Positions 1-9,053 of a stretch of 64,000 bases of DNA are shown piece after piece. Below the pieces are notes generated by a model that was given only the letters and a program-made list of their open reading frames with translations, ran no database searches and was not told where the DNA came from. The position numbers and the translations under genes were made by a program. The DNA lies in assembly GCA_963728365.1 (NCBI GenBank), contig CAVSJI010000001.1, forward strand, positions 930,001-994,000, given 5' to 3'. Source of the stretch: VRUE01 sp963728365. Lineage in GTDB: Bacteria > Actinomycetota > Thermoleophilia > Solirubrobacterales > 70-9. How positions within the stretch are numbered: position 1 is the first letter of the stretch; each line of letters begins with the position of its first letter.

Positions 1-1
1 C

Positions 2-1156
2 AAGCAGGTGGTCGATGCCCTTCGGGCGCGTTCGATCGCCGAGCCTTTTCCCGTTCAAGAGATGGTCATCCGCGACGCGCTCGCCGGACACGACCTGCTC
101 GTCCAGTCGCCCACCGGATCGGGCAAGACGCTCGCCTTCGGCGTGCCGCTGGTCGACCTGGTCGACTCCGGCAAGGGCGGGCCGCAGGCGCTCGTCCTGG
201 CCCCCACCCGCGAGCTCGCCGGGCAGATCGTCACCGAGCTTGCCTCGCTGGCGAAGGCCCGCCGGCTGCGGATCGCCGCGGTCTACGGCGGCGTCGGCTT
301 CGGCCCGCAGATCGCCGCGGCCAAGCGCGCCGACATCCTCGTCGCCACCCCCGGCCGGCTCGAGGACCTGATCCAGCGTGGCGCCGTCAGGCTGGGCGAC
401 GTGCAGGTTCTGGTCCTCGACGAGGCCGACCGGATGCTCGACATGGGCTTCCGCCCGGCGGTCGACCGGATCGTCGCCAAGACGCCGCGTGAGCGCCAGA
501 CGCTCTTCTTCTCGGCCACGCTCGCCGGCGCGACCGGGCGCATCGCCGCCGACTACACCAGCGACGCGCGCTCCCACACCCACGCCGAGCCGGAGCGGGC
601 CGAAGCGAAGATCGAGCACCGCTTCCTCTCGGTGGAATCCCAGGCCGCCAAGCTCGACCACCTGATCGAGCACCTCGCCGAGGGCGACAGCGAGCGCTCG
701 CTCGTCTTCGTGCGCACCAAGCGCGGTGCCGACCGCCTGGTCAAGCGCCTGCGAAGCCGCGAAGTCGAGGCCGTCGCGATGCACGGCGACAAGAGCCAGG
801 GCCAGCGCGAGCGCGCCCTGCGGCGCTTCGAGCGGGGCGAGGTGCTGACCCTGATCGCAACCGACGTCGCCGCCCGCGGCATCGACGTCCCCGACGTGGC
901 CCGGGTGTTCAACTTCGACGTGCCAGGCGACAGCGACGCCTACGTCCACCGGGTCGGGCGCACCGGGCGCGCCGGTCGCACCGGCACCGGGATCAGCTTC
1001 GTCCTCGCCGACCAAGCCGAGGAAATGCACCAGATCACCTCCGCTCTGGGACTGGAAAGCGGACTCCCCGGAGGCCGGCGCCCCGACGCCCCGCGCAAGG
1101 GGTCCGGAGGCAATCGCCGGCGACGGCGACGCCGTCCTGCCGGACGCGCGTCCTAG
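2..1156 (+). CDS. DEAD-box ATP-dependent RNA helicase, 5' end outside window
   Basis: An ATP-driven RNA unwinding enzyme of helicase superfamily 2. The frame is open to the left edge, so the true start lies upstream; counting from the first GTG at position 8, the Q-motif remnant FPVQ is near residue 14, Walker A SPTGSGKT near 34-41, PTRELA near 66, DEAD near 137, SAT near 168, and the C-terminal RecA-like domain carries ARGID and HRVGRTGRAGR. The tail is Gly/Arg rich and basic, ending in a run of arginines, which in this family usually adds non-specific RNA binding. Its stop codon overlaps the convergent stop of the next gene within the tetranucleotide CTAG. Which member of the family it is (RhlE/CshA-like or other) cannot be told from this fragment. 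Confidence 0.95.
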   Translation, partial: KQVVDALRARSIAEPFPVQEMVIRDALAGHDLLVQSPTGSGKTLAFGVPLVDLVDSGKGGPQALVLAPTRELAGQIVTELASLAKARRLRIAAVYGGVGFGPQIAAAKRADILVATPGRLEDLIQRGAVRLGDVQVLVLDEADRMLDMGFRPAVDRIVAKTPRERQTLFFSATLAGATGRIAADYTSDARSHTHAEPERAEAKIEHRFLSVESQAAKLDHLIEHLAEGDSERSLVFVRTKRGADRLVKRLRSREVEAVAMHGDKSQGQRERALRRFERGEVLTLIATDVAARGIDVPDVARVFNFDVPGDSDAYVHRVGRTGRAGRTGTGISFVLADQAEEMHQITSALGLESGLPGGRRPDAPRKGSGGNRRRRRRRPAGRAS

Positions 1157-2025
1157 CTCGGCTCGCTCAACGCGGAGGCGAGGAACTCGCCGCGGGCGAC
1201 GATGGCGGCGGGGCCGCCGACTTCCACGCGCTCGATGCGGTCGGGGCTGCCGCCGGCTCGAGCGTGGAGGATCGAGGGGCGGCCGATCTCGGTGCCCTGG
1301 CGGATCTGGATCCGCTCGCCGAAGGGGACGCGCCCGTGGCGGCCGAGGTGGATCGCGAGGGGGCCGGCCGCTGAGCCCGTAGCCGGGTCCTCGGGGACGC
1401 CGTAGGCGGGGGCGAACATGCGGGTCTTCCAGCGGGCGCCGCTCCCCGCGAAGCAGCTCACGCCGATCTCGCCGAGGTCGAGGAGGGCGCTCATGTCGGG
1501 GCGCAGGGCCGTCACCTCGTCCTCGCTCTCGAGGGCGACGAAGACGTGCAGCGGCCCGTTCGGGTAGGCCTCGATCGGCAGCTGCGCGCGCTCGACGCCA
1601 AGCGCGTCGAGCAGCTCGGCCTGACGGTCGAATGGCTCCCAGGCGGGCACCGGCTGCTGCATCCATCCGAAGGCTCGCCCCTCCGCCCGGTGCTCGAGCT
1701 CAACGGGCACGACCTTCAGCGCGGTCTCCAGCCGGACCGTGGTCAGGCGCTCCTGCGCCGCGATCGCCAGCGCTGCGCCGAGGGTTGGATGCCCGGCGAA
1801 GGGGATCTCGCGCCCCGGCGTGAAGATGCGGATGCGGGCGTCGCCTCCCTGCTCCGGCGGCAGGACGAATACCGACTCCGAGAACCCCAGCTCCCCAGTC
1901 AACTGCTGCATCTGGGGGGCCGAAAGCGAACGGGAGTCGGTGAAGACGCCCAGCTGGTTCCCCTCCAGGGGCCTCTCGGCGAATACGTCGACGAGGACGT
2001 AAGGGACTGTCTCGCCGCTCGGCAC
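1153..2025 (-). CDS. PhzF-family isomerase/epimerase-like protein
   Basis: A 290-residue protein of the PhzF family, cytosolic enzymes related in fold to diaminopimelate epimerase that isomerise small acids without cofactor. The N-terminus has the family pattern VDVFAERPLEGNQLGVF (residues 12-28). The glutamate that acts as general acid/base in PhzF is present in FSESVF (E50), and the GHPTLG loop (78-83) and a C-terminal DPATGSAAGPLA are intact. The start is a GTG at 2025; no better start exists inside the conserved N-terminus. It stands alone, convergent with the helicase, with no phenazine genes nearby, so a phenazine role is unlikely. The substrate is unknown. Confidence 0.9.
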   Translation of the reverse strand: MPSGETVPYVLVDVFAERPLEGNQLGVFTDSRSLSAPQMQQLTGELGFSESVFVLPPEQGGDARIRIFTPGREIPFAGHPTLGAALAIAAQERLTTVRLETALKVVPVELEHRAEGRAFGWMQQPVPAWEPFDRQAELLDALGVERAQLPIEAYPNGPLHVFVALESEDEVTALRPDMSALLDLGEIGVSCFAGSGARWKTRMFAPAYGVPEDPATGSAAGPLAIHLGRHGRVPFGERIQIRQGTEIGRPSILHARAGGSPDRIERVEVGGPAAIVARGEFLASALSEPS

Positions 2026-2091
2026 AGCGCTCAGGCTATCCAGCGCTCAGCGGCGCAGCAGGCGGCCAAGGGTATTGGGTCAAGCCGCGGC

Positions 2092-3507
2092 TCAGGCGGA
2101 CGAGTCGGCGACCTCGATCCGGCCTTCGCCGGCCGCCGCGCGCAGCGCCTCGTAGTCGCGCTCGTTCTGGTCCGCGTAGGCCTCGGCGAATCGGGCGATC
2201 CCCTTGTCGAAGGCATTGCCCTTGCCGAGGTAGGCGGCGATCGCGATCCGGTCGCCACCCCGCGCGTGGGCGTGGGCCAGCGTCGTACCGCAGATCTGAG
2301 CGTAGGCGGTGAGCGCCGCCGGGTCCATGCCCTCGACCTGAGCCGAGCCCTTCTGGTCCCAGAGCTGGCGCACGTAGAAGTCGCGCTGCGCGCCGTCGAC
2401 CCCGGTGGCCCGCACCCAGCCGAGCATGATGTCGCTCGCCGCCTGCATCAGGCGCTGGCCCTGGACGACGCGCTCGCCCTGGTTGGCGTAGGCGCTGGGG
2501 CTCGCGTGGGGCTCGAGCACAGAGCGCTGGGCCTCCTTCACCTGGAGGAAGAGCGGATCGCCCTGGTCGCGGCCGACCAGCAGCGCCACCCAGGCGCGAG
2601 TGCCGACGCTCCCCACCCCGACGACCTTGAGCGCAACATGGACGGGCTGGTAGCTGTCGAGCAGCACGCGATGGTCCTCGGCGAGCGTCTCCCGGTAGTC
2701 GGCGAGGATGCCGAGCACCCGGGCCTCGACCTCATCGCGCTCGAGCCCCTCCACCCCGTCGACCAGCTCCTCGATCGGCACGATCAGCGGCGGTTCGCTG
2801 ACGATCCGCAGCTTCCCGTCGACCTCGTGGGTGAGCTTCGAGAGCGCCCGCATGCGGTCCTTGGCGCGGGTCTTGGCGAGGTTGCGGCGCAGCGTCTCGC
2901 GCTGGCGCCTGCCGACCGCCTTGCCCCAGCGCTCGGCGATGACCGGCACGTCCATCTTCGTGTACCAGACCTCGAGGTTGCCGAGCTCGGCGAGGCGGCG
3001 CATCGCCTGCCGGTACTCGGCGGTCATCGCGGAGACGATCCGCTGCCGCTGGCGCCCGCCGAACCCGCTTGCCCGCCCGCCCACCGCGAAGCTCGCCGCC
3101 AGCCGCAGCAGGTCCCACTCCCAGGGCCCCGGCAGGGTCTCGTCGAAGTCGTTGACGTCGAAGAGCAGCTCGCGGTCGGGCGAGGCGAAAGCGCCGAAGT
3201 TGGAGAGGTGGGCGTCGCCGCAGAGCTGCACCTCGAAGCCGCTGCGCGGCACTCCCGCCAGGTCTGCCGCCATCACCGCCGCGGCGCCGCGATAGAAGGC
3301 GAAGGGCGAGGCGAGCATCCGCGCGTAGCGCAGCGGCACCAGTTGGCCGACCCGCGAGACCGCCTGGCGCTCGAGCAGCTCGACCGGATCGACACGGGCG
3401 GGTGCCGGCGCCCACTCGGCGTGGGCTGAGCGCGGCGCGCTCGCCCGCGCGGCGCGGCCGGCTTCGGCGCGCTCCGCGGGACTCGCCGGACCGTGCGACC
3501 CGACCAT
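2092..3507 (-). CDS. DUF2252 family protein
   Basis: A 471-residue member of the DUF2252 family, which has no established function. Conserved blocks are GDAHLSNFG (residues 97-105), FDVNDFDET (116-124) and WEWDLLRLA (129-137). These resemble the HGDLHxxN and DxxD signatures of aminoglycoside-phosphotransferase-like kinases, so a phosphotransferase-like fold is a reasonable inference. No signal peptide or membrane segment is visible. It starts two bases after the stop of the MFS exporter gene and is the last gene of a three-gene unit (regulator, exporter, DUF2252), so it may modify or recognise the exported compound. That last point is inference only. Confidence 0.85.
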   Translation of the reverse strand: MVGSHGPASPAERAEAGRAARASAPRSAHAEWAPAPARVDPVELLERQAVSRVGQLVPLRYARMLASPFAFYRGAAAVMAADLAGVPRSGFEVQLCGDAHLSNFGAFASPDRELLFDVNDFDETLPGPWEWDLLRLAASFAVGGRASGFGGRQRQRIVSAMTAEYRQAMRRLAELGNLEVWYTKMDVPVIAERWGKAVGRRQRETLRRNLAKTRAKDRMRALSKLTHEVDGKLRIVSEPPLIVPIEELVDGVEGLERDEVEARVLGILADYRETLAEDHRVLLDSYQPVHVALKVVGVGSVGTRAWVALLVGRDQGDPLFLQVKEAQRSVLEPHASPSAYANQGERVVQGQRLMQAASDIMLGWVRATGVDGAQRDFYVRQLWDQKGSAQVEGMDPAALTAYAQICGTTLAHAHARGGDRIAIAAYLGKGNAFDKGIARFAEAYADQNERDYEALRAAAGEGRIEVADSSA

Positions 3508-3509
3508 CG

Positions 3510-5147
3510 TCAGGCCGCCGCGGGCTCGGGGCCGGGCCGCGGTGGGGCGCGGCCGGCCGCCGTCGCCGCCAACTGGTCGAAGCGCTGGGACGGCAGCCGC
3601 CGCGTGAACCAGAACGAGATCGCGGTGAGGAAGGCGGCGAAGAGGAAGGCCGTCTTCAGCGCCTTCAGCTGCGCGTCTTCGTAGTGACCGACCAGCACGT
3701 CGACGCTCGCCGCGTCGACTCCCGCCGCTTCCGCGGCCGCCCTCGCCTCCGCCGAGGAGATGAAGCTGCCGCCCGCGCTCAGCCTCTGCTCGACCTGCTG
3801 GTTCACCTGCGGCGAGATCCGCCCGTCATCGGCGACGTTGGCGGTGAAGGCGAAGGCGAGGCCGGTGATCACGACCGCTCCGAGGAAGGCGGTGCCGAGC
3901 GAGGAGCCGAGCTGCTGGGCGGTGTTCTGCAGGCCACCGGCCTCGCTGCGGTCGGCGTCGCCGACAGACGACTGAACCACGTTGCCGAGCTGGGAGACGA
4001 TCAGCCCCATGCCGACGCCCAGCACCCCCATCGCAACGAGGAAGGAGGCGTTGTCGAGCTCGGGCTCGATCGTCGAGAGCAGCAGGAGGATCGCGACGAG
4101 CACGATGCCCAGCCCGGCACGCACCAACGGCTTGGGCGGGAAGCGCTTGGAGAGCGCCGAGCCGGCGATCGCGGTGAAGAAGAGTCCAGCCGAGGTCGGC
4201 AGCATCCGCACGCCGGTTTCCAGCGCGTCGAGGCCCTGCACGACCTGGAGGAACAGCGGAATCGTGAAGAAGACGCCCATCAGGATCACGTTCTGGGCGA
4301 GGAACATCGAGGCCCCACCGCGCAGCTGGGGGACGCGGAGCAGAGCGAGGTGGACGAGCGGGTCGAGCCCGAGCCGCTCGCGTCGCCGCTCCCAGGCCGC
4401 GAACCCGGCCAGCGTCAGGGCGCCGGCGCCGATCACGAAGGGTGTGAGCGAGAACCCGAAGGGCTCGACCGGAGAGCTGCGCGGCGCCAGCCAGCCCCAG
4501 TTGCTCGCCTGCAGGACCCCGAAGACGAGCAGCGCCAACCCGGCCGCCGAGAGCACGCCGCCGAACCAGTCGAGCGCCGGGGCGGGCCCCTCCCGCTCGG
4601 GCTCGCGAATCATCCGCGTCCCGGCGAGGATGCCGAGCGCAACCACCACCTCGCCGACGAAGACGACCCGCCAGCTGAGCTCGGTCGTCGCCCAGCCGCC
4701 GAGGATCGGGCCAACCGCGATTCCGGCGCCGGCGACCCCGCCGAGCACGCCGTAGGCAACCGCCCGCTCGGCCCCCCGGTAGTTGCCGGCGACCAGCGCG
4801 ACCATCGCCGGCAGGACGAGCGCCGCGCCGATCCCCTCGAGGATCGACCAGCCGAGCATCAGCGAGGGCACGCTCCACGACGCCGCGGTGAGCGCCGAGC
4901 CGACGCCGTAGATGCAGAGACCGATCGAGAAGGCACGCCGGCGGCCCAGCAGGTCGCCGAGCTTGCCCCCGGTCAGCATCAGGCCGGCCATGACCAGCGC
5001 GTAGAGCGCGATCACCGCCTGGATGGTGGTCACCGTCGTCTCGAAGTCATCGACCAGCTGCGAGATCGCGACGTTCATCACCGCCTGGTCGAGCACCATC
5101 AGGAACTGAGCGGCCGCCAGCACCGCGAGGACGCCCCAGCGGGCCAT
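3510..5147 (-). CDS. MFS multidrug exporter, DHA2 (EmrB/QacA) type
   Basis: A 545-residue inner-membrane proton-coupled exporter with about 14 hydrophobic segments, the length and topology of the DHA2 (14-TMS) drug:H+ antiporters. The first helix carries the family motif LDQAVMNVA (residues 19-27) and the loop between helices 2 and 3 carries motif A, GGKLGDLLGRR (60-70). A longer hydrophilic stretch before the last helix and an Ala/Pro-rich cytoplasmic tail close the protein. The gene starts with ATG three bases after the stop of the LuxR-type regulator and is followed within two bases by the DUF2252 gene. The regulator therefore probably controls the exporter. The substrate is unknown. Confidence 0.92.
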   Translation of the reverse strand: MARWGVLAVLAAAQFLMVLDQAVMNVAISQLVDDFETTVTTIQAVIALYALVMAGLMLTGGKLGDLLGRRRAFSIGLCIYGVGSALTAASWSVPSLMLGWSILEGIGAALVLPAMVALVAGNYRGAERAVAYGVLGGVAGAGIAVGPILGGWATTELSWRVVFVGEVVVALGILAGTRMIREPEREGPAPALDWFGGVLSAAGLALLVFGVLQASNWGWLAPRSSPVEPFGFSLTPFVIGAGALTLAGFAAWERRRERLGLDPLVHLALLRVPQLRGGASMFLAQNVILMGVFFTIPLFLQVVQGLDALETGVRMLPTSAGLFFTAIAGSALSKRFPPKPLVRAGLGIVLVAILLLLSTIEPELDNASFLVAMGVLGVGMGLIVSQLGNVVQSSVGDADRSEAGGLQNTAQQLGSSLGTAFLGAVVITGLAFAFTANVADDGRISPQVNQQVEQRLSAGGSFISSAEARAAAEAAGVDAASVDVLVGHYEDAQLKALKTAFLFAAFLTAISFWFTRRLPSQRFDQLAATAAGRAPPRPGPEPAAA

Positions 5148-5150
5148 GCT

Positions 5151-7394
5151 TCAGCCGACGTCCTTCGGGATGAAGCTGGAGAAGCCAACGGCCCGTGCCC
5201 GCTCGACCGCCTCACGCCGCGAGCTGACGCCGAGCTTGCGATACACGGACTGGGCCTGGGTCTTCACTGTGTTTGAAGAGACGTCGAACCGGGTGGCGAT
5301 CTCGGGCAGCGAGTAATGAGTGTGCAGCATCCGCAGGACGCGCAGCTCGGCAGGGGTGAGGTCGGTCAGGCCCGCCACCGAGATCGCCTCTGCATCGGCC
5401 TCGGCTTGCGCCAGCCACTCGGCGAGCATCGTCGCATCGGGGGCGTTGGGGAGATGGAAGCGCGCTTCGCCGATCAGCTCGTCGGCCAGCTCGACCTGGC
5501 CGAGACGCACCGCGGCGCGAGCAAGCAGGATCCTGCTGCGGGCCTCATACCACGGAGCGAACTCCCGCAGTCGGCGTGCGAGCCGCACGCCGATGCTCAG
5601 ATCGGCGGCCGCTTTCCCGTCGCGCCCCAGCTGCGAGCGAACCAGCGCCGAGGCGGCGAAGACCAGGGCGACGGACGGGTAGTCGGAGAGGCCGGCGCGC
5701 GTCGCCTGGGACCGCGCCCGCGTGACCAGCTCCAGCGCACCGTGCCATTCGTCCCCTTCCGTGGTGAGCAGCGCGAGCTGCGTGAGGCAGAGCACCTCGA
5801 TGGTCGGAACGCCGACCGCCGCGCGCCGCGCGCCGTCGGTCAGCAGCCGGCGAGCCTCCTCGTGCCGGCCGCGCAGCACCATCGCGGTCCCCTCGAACAG
5901 GCGGCTCATCGAGATCCACGGGTTGTCGGCCTCCATCAGCTGCGCGGCGGCGGCGGCTCTCTCGCTCATCTTCTCCACTCCGCCGCGTCCGAGACCGGCT
6001 TCGGCGAGCGCCAGGCCCGCCTGCAGCAACCGCTTGCGCTCCGAATCGGGCAGCTTCTCGACTAGAGCGCCGGAGACGGTGATCCAATGCTCGGCCATGC
6101 TCCCTTCGCCCCGCGACAGCGCCCCCTGCGCGGCGCTGACGCTCAGCGTCGGGTAGTCGGCGATCTGCTCGGGGCCGAGCCGGTCAAGCCAGCGGGTGAC
6201 GGTGACGACCCGGCCGCGGGCGTTGTACTCGGGCATCGCCCGCCAGAGCAGAGCTCCGGCGCGCTCGAACTCGCGCGCCTCGATCGCATGGACGATCGCC
6301 CGCTCGGTGTCCCCCTTGCCCTCCCACCAGCGCGAAGCGCGGCCGTGCAACTCGGGCTCCAGCTCCGGCTCGACGCGGCGCAGCTCGGCGCGCAGCATCT
6401 CGGCCAGCAGCGTATGCAGGCGAAACCACTTATCGCGGCGGTCGAGCGCCAGGAGCAGCATGTTGCCGTGCATCAGGTCGCGCAGCGCGACGGCCGAGCC
6501 GCTGCGTTCCAGCACCGCATCGCAGAGCTCGCCGCTGAGACGATCGAGGATCGAGACGCGGCGCAGGAACTCGAGCCGGCGGGGCGAGAGCACGGAGAGG
6601 AACTCGTCGCGGATGTAGTCGGCGAGCAGCCGGTCATCGCCGGCGAAGCGGGCCACCGCGCGGCCCACCTCGTCTTCGGCGAGCAGCGCCAGGCCAGCCA
6701 GGTAGAGGGCCGCGGGCCAGCCCTCGGCCCGTTCGAGCAGCGCGTCGAGCTCCGCTGAGGCCAGCTTCACGCCGAGGCCATCCAGCAGCGCCGCGCCCTC
6801 GGCCGCGGTCATCGCCAGGTCACCGCGGCCGAGCTCGAAGAGCAGGCGCCCGGCGCGCAGCTTCGCCAGCGGCAGTGCCGGGTCCACGCGCGTGGCCACG
6901 GCGACCTGGACATCGGCGCGGGCCGCCTCCGCCAGCGTCGCGATCACCGCCAGCGACTGGGGCGACTCGAGGTGCTCGAGCTCATCGATGACCAGGACGG
7001 CGCCCTGGCGGCGCGCCGCCAGGGCCGCCGCCAGTCTCGGCAGCACAACGCCTTCGACGTCGGGCGCCGGGCCCGCGAGCGTTGCGGCGACTCCGGGGGG
7101 CAGCGGCTCAATCCGCTCGAGCGCCTCGATCACCCACTCGAGCAGGAGGATCGGGTCGTTGTGAGCGTCGCTCAGGGTGAGCGAGGAGAAGGGTCGGGGA
7201 TCCCGGGCGGCCCACTGGGCAAGCAGGACCGACTTGCCGTAACCGCTGGGTGCGCTGAGCAGGACAAGCGGCGCGTGCGCGCTCTCCAACCGCTCGAGCA
7301 GCCGCGGGCGCACGATCAGGCTGGCCAGCGACGGGCGCGCCAGATCGACCCCGGCAACCGGAAGGTCCTCAGGCGTGCTCCAGCTGCTCGACAT
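5151..7394 (-). CDS. LuxR-family ATP-dependent (MalT-like) transcriptional regulator
   Basis: A 747-residue large ATP-binding regulator of the MalT/LAL type. The N-terminal STAND ATPase domain has Walker A APSGYGKS (residues 48-55) and Walker B-like VLVIDELEHL. The middle is an alpha-helical TPR-like region that in MalT binds the inducer. The C-terminal 65 residues are a LuxR helix-turn-helix (LTPAELRVLRML, then SLPEIATRFDVSSNTVKTQ). The ATG at 7394 starts the conserved N-terminus. The exporter and DUF2252 genes follow almost without gap, so autoregulation together with control of the exporter is likely. The 260 bp upstream contain its promoter region and the 3' hairpin of the zinc operon. 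The inducer is unknown. Confidence 0.92.
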   Translation of the reverse strand: MSSSWSTPEDLPVAGVDLARPSLASLIVRPRLLERLESAHAPLVLLSAPSGYGKSVLLAQWAARDPRPFSSLTLSDAHNDPILLLEWVIEALERIEPLPPGVAATLAGPAPDVEGVVLPRLAAALAARRQGAVLVIDELEHLESPQSLAVIATLAEAARADVQVAVATRVDPALPLAKLRAGRLLFELGRGDLAMTAAEGAALLDGLGVKLASAELDALLERAEGWPAALYLAGLALLAEDEVGRAVARFAGDDRLLADYIRDEFLSVLSPRRLEFLRRVSILDRLSGELCDAVLERSGSAVALRDLMHGNMLLLALDRRDKWFRLHTLLAEMLRAELRRVEPELEPELHGRASRWWEGKGDTERAIVHAIEAREFERAGALLWRAMPEYNARGRVVTVTRWLDRLGPEQIADYPTLSVSAAQGALSRGEGSMAEHWITVSGALVEKLPDSERKRLLQAGLALAEAGLGRGGVEKMSERAAAAAQLMEADNPWISMSRLFEGTAMVLRGRHEEARRLLTDGARRAAVGVPTIEVLCLTQLALLTTEGDEWHGALELVTRARSQATRAGLSDYPSVALVFAASALVRSQLGRDGKAAADLSIGVRLARRLREFAPWYEARSRILLARAAVRLGQVELADELIGEARFHLPNAPDATMLAEWLAQAEADAEAISVAGLTDLTPAELRVLRMLHTHYSLPEIATRFDVSSNTVKTQAQSVYRKLGVSSRREAVERARAVGFSSFIPKDVG

Positions 7395-7587
7395 TCCGAA
7401 CCACCCGCTCCTGCCTTCGTTCGTTATCGCTCTCGGTACGGACGCTATCCTGCCGAGAGGAGCCGCGCATCAGTGGAAATCACGCACTTTGGTAAATGGT
7501 GCAACAGATCACCCGAATAGGGCGATGCAGAAATCACTGAGTGCTCTTAACCTTATGAGTCTCGGGCGCCGCGTCGTGCGCCGGAGA
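7395..7587. promoter_or_regulatory. Intergenic region upstream of the MalT-like regulator
   Basis: About 190 bp of comparatively AT-richer sequence between the regulator start and the hairpin that ends the zinc operon. It should hold the promoter of the regulator/exporter operon on the minus strand. No convincing -10/-35 pair or clear operator could be picked out by eye, so it is recorded as a regulatory interval only. Confidence 0.35.
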
Positions 7588-7643
7588 GGAGGCCGTCGTC
7601 AGCGAGGGGGATGGCCGACCAATCGGTCATCCCCCTGGCCTCC
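7588..7643 (-). terminator. Hairpin 3' of the Fur/Zur gene, possible terminator
   Basis: Nested inverted repeat about 12 bp beyond the stop of the Fur-family gene. The inner arms are 7606-7618 and 7623-7635 (13 bp with one G-T pair, 4-base loop), and outer 7-bp arms (GGAGGCC / GGCCTCC) lie at 7588-7594 and 7637-7643. On the minus strand no U-run follows, so it may work as a Rho-type or mRNA-stabilising hairpin instead of a classic intrinsic terminator. Confidence 0.5.
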
Positions 7644-7655
7644 TTTATCGACCGG

Positions 7656-8102
7656 TCAGCCGGCGCAGCGCTCACAGCGGCCGCGCAGGACCACGTCGTG
7701 GCCGGTGACCTCGAAGCTGATCTCGTCCGAAAGCCGGGCGATCGCCCGCTCCAGCGAGGAGTCCTCGAAGGGAACCATCCGCCCGCAGCGAGCGCAGACC
7801 GCGTGATGGTGATGCTCGCCATCGAGCTCAACCCGCTCGTAGCTCGCCGTGCCGCGGACCACCTCGAGGCGCCGAACGAGACCGAGCTCCTCGAGCTGAT
7901 CGAGCGCCCGGTAGACGCTCGCCCTGGCGGGCGGCGACGGTCGGCGGCGAAGCTCGTCCTCGAGCTCGAGCGCGGTGACCGCGCACCGATGGCGGGCGAG
8001 CGCCTCGACCACCGCGGTGCGCGCGCCGCCGCGGCGGTAGCCGGCCCTGCTCAGCGCGCTGAGCGCGTGCTCGGCCCAGGGGCTGTCGACTTTCGTCGCC
8101 AT
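7656..8102 (-). CDS. zur: Fur-family metalloregulator, probable zinc uptake regulator Zur
   Basis: A 148-residue Fur-family repressor. The N-terminal winged helix (about residues 10-85) contains the recognition segment RASVYRALDQLEELGLV. The dimerisation half has the metal site DGEHHHHAVCARCG and a C-terminal CERC, i.e. two CxxC pairs that form the structural zinc site. ATG 8102 is chosen because conserved Fur sequence begins there; the frame is open a further 37 codons upstream to a GTG at 8213, but that stretch is unlike Fur. It is the last gene of the zinc ABC operon, and a Zur-type palindrome lies ahead of the operon, so Zur is favoured over Fur or PerR. That is inference from context. 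Confidence 0.88.
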   Translation of the reverse strand: MATKVDSPWAEHALSALSRAGYRRGGARTAVVEALARHRCAVTALELEDELRRRPSPPARASVYRALDQLEELGLVRRLEVVRGTASYERVELDGEHHHHAVCARCGRMVPFEDSSLERAIARLSDEISFEVTGHDVVLRGRCERCAG

Positions 8103-8215
8103 CAGAGCCTCAGGACGGGAGCCGTCCCGCCAGGGGTTCCGCTTAACTTTTTCGGTGGAAAGTTGGCGGGCTGCCGCCTCGAGCTCACTACGAAAAAGTA
8201 CAAGACGCTCCACCC

Positions 8216-9052
8216 CTACCGGGACGGCTCCTGGGTGGAGGTCGAACAGCGGCCGGCGCGCAGTTGGCCTGTTGGCAGCGAGAGGAGATAGACGGCGACG
8301 ATGGCAAGCGCCACCGAGGCGCCTCCGGCGGTGCCCGCGTAGTAGGAGAGGTAGAGGCCGGCGACGCCGGCGAGCAGGGCGAGCAGGGCAGCGAGCAGCA
8401 TCATCGGCGCCATCCGCTCACTGAGCCGGCGGGCGGCTGCCGCCGGACCGACGAAGACAGCGACGACGAGCAGATTGCCGAGACCCTGCACGGCGAGGAC
8501 CGTGGCGGCTCCAAGTAGGAGCAGAAGCACGGCGTCGGCGAGCGCCGGCGATACGCCGAGCGCGCGCGCCGCGCCGCGATCGAAGCCGGCGGCGAGCAAG
8601 CGGCCGTGCAGGAGGGCGAGGACGAGGACGGCGAGCAGGGCGAAGCCCGCCGCGGTCGCCAGGTCCGCGTCGGTGGCGCCGAAGACGTCGCCGAAGAGCA
8701 GCGTCTCCACACCGGGTGGCGATTCGGGTGAGAGCGCCAGCAGCACGCCGAGACCGAACATCGTCGTCACCACGACGGCGACGCCCGCCTCGCGGCTGAC
8801 CCCGTCCACCCTGGCGGCGAGGGCGATCGCGAGCGCCGCAAGCAGCACCGCCGGAGTCGCGCCGAGCAGCAGGGGCAGGCCGGCGATCGCGGCGAGCACC
8901 AGGCCGGGGAAGAGCGAGTGGGCAAGCGACTCGGCCGCGTAGGAGAAGCCGTAGTAGACGACCCAGCAGCCGATCGCGCCGCCGGAGATGCCGAGCAGGA
9001 CGATCTCGGCGAGGGCGCGCTGCATGAAGGGCTCTTCGAGCGGCGCCAGCAC
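8216..9052 (-). CDS. Metal ABC transporter permease, ZnuB family
   Basis: A 278-residue integral membrane protein with about eight hydrophobic helices, of the ABC-3 (ZnuB/MntB) permease family that moves zinc or manganese across the cytoplasmic membrane. Family features are a conserved N-terminal GISGGAIGCWVV region, HSLFPGLVLA, and a Gly/Ala-rich segment ending in the LVVAVFVGPAAAARRL block. The GTG at 9052 is chosen because it starts one base after the ATPase stop and gives an N-terminus (VLAPLEEPFMQRALAE) parallel to the paralogous permease in this operon (MLEPFQLPFVQRGLLE). An ATG at 9025 is the alternative. It is the second permease of the operon, so the transporter is probably a heterodimer. 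Confidence 0.9.
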   Translation of the reverse strand: MLAPLEEPFMQRALAEIVLLGISGGAIGCWVVYYGFSYAAESLAHSLFPGLVLAAIAGLPLLLGATPAVLLAALAIALAARVDGVSREAGVAVVVTTMFGLGVLLALSPESPPGVETLLFGDVFGATDADLATAAGFALLAVLVLALLHGRLLAAGFDRGAARALGVSPALADAVLLLLLGAATVLAVQGLGNLLVVAVFVGPAAAARRLSERMAPMMLLAALLALLAGVAGLYLSYYAGTAGGASVALAIVAVYLLSLPTGQLRAGRCSTSTQEPSR

Positions 9053-9053
9053 G

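Noticed and set aside
1546..3429. Long open frame on the plus strand across the PhzF and DUF2252 genes
   Set aside because: It lies antisense to two well-supported genes, has low-complexity Arg/Gly/Leu-rich composition and no domain; such frames are a by-product of high GC.
8103..8213. 37-codon N-terminal extension of the Fur-family regulator to GTG 8213
   Set aside because: No Fur protein has such an extension, and it would fill exactly the gap after the permease; kept as intergenic with a small hairpin near the ATG.
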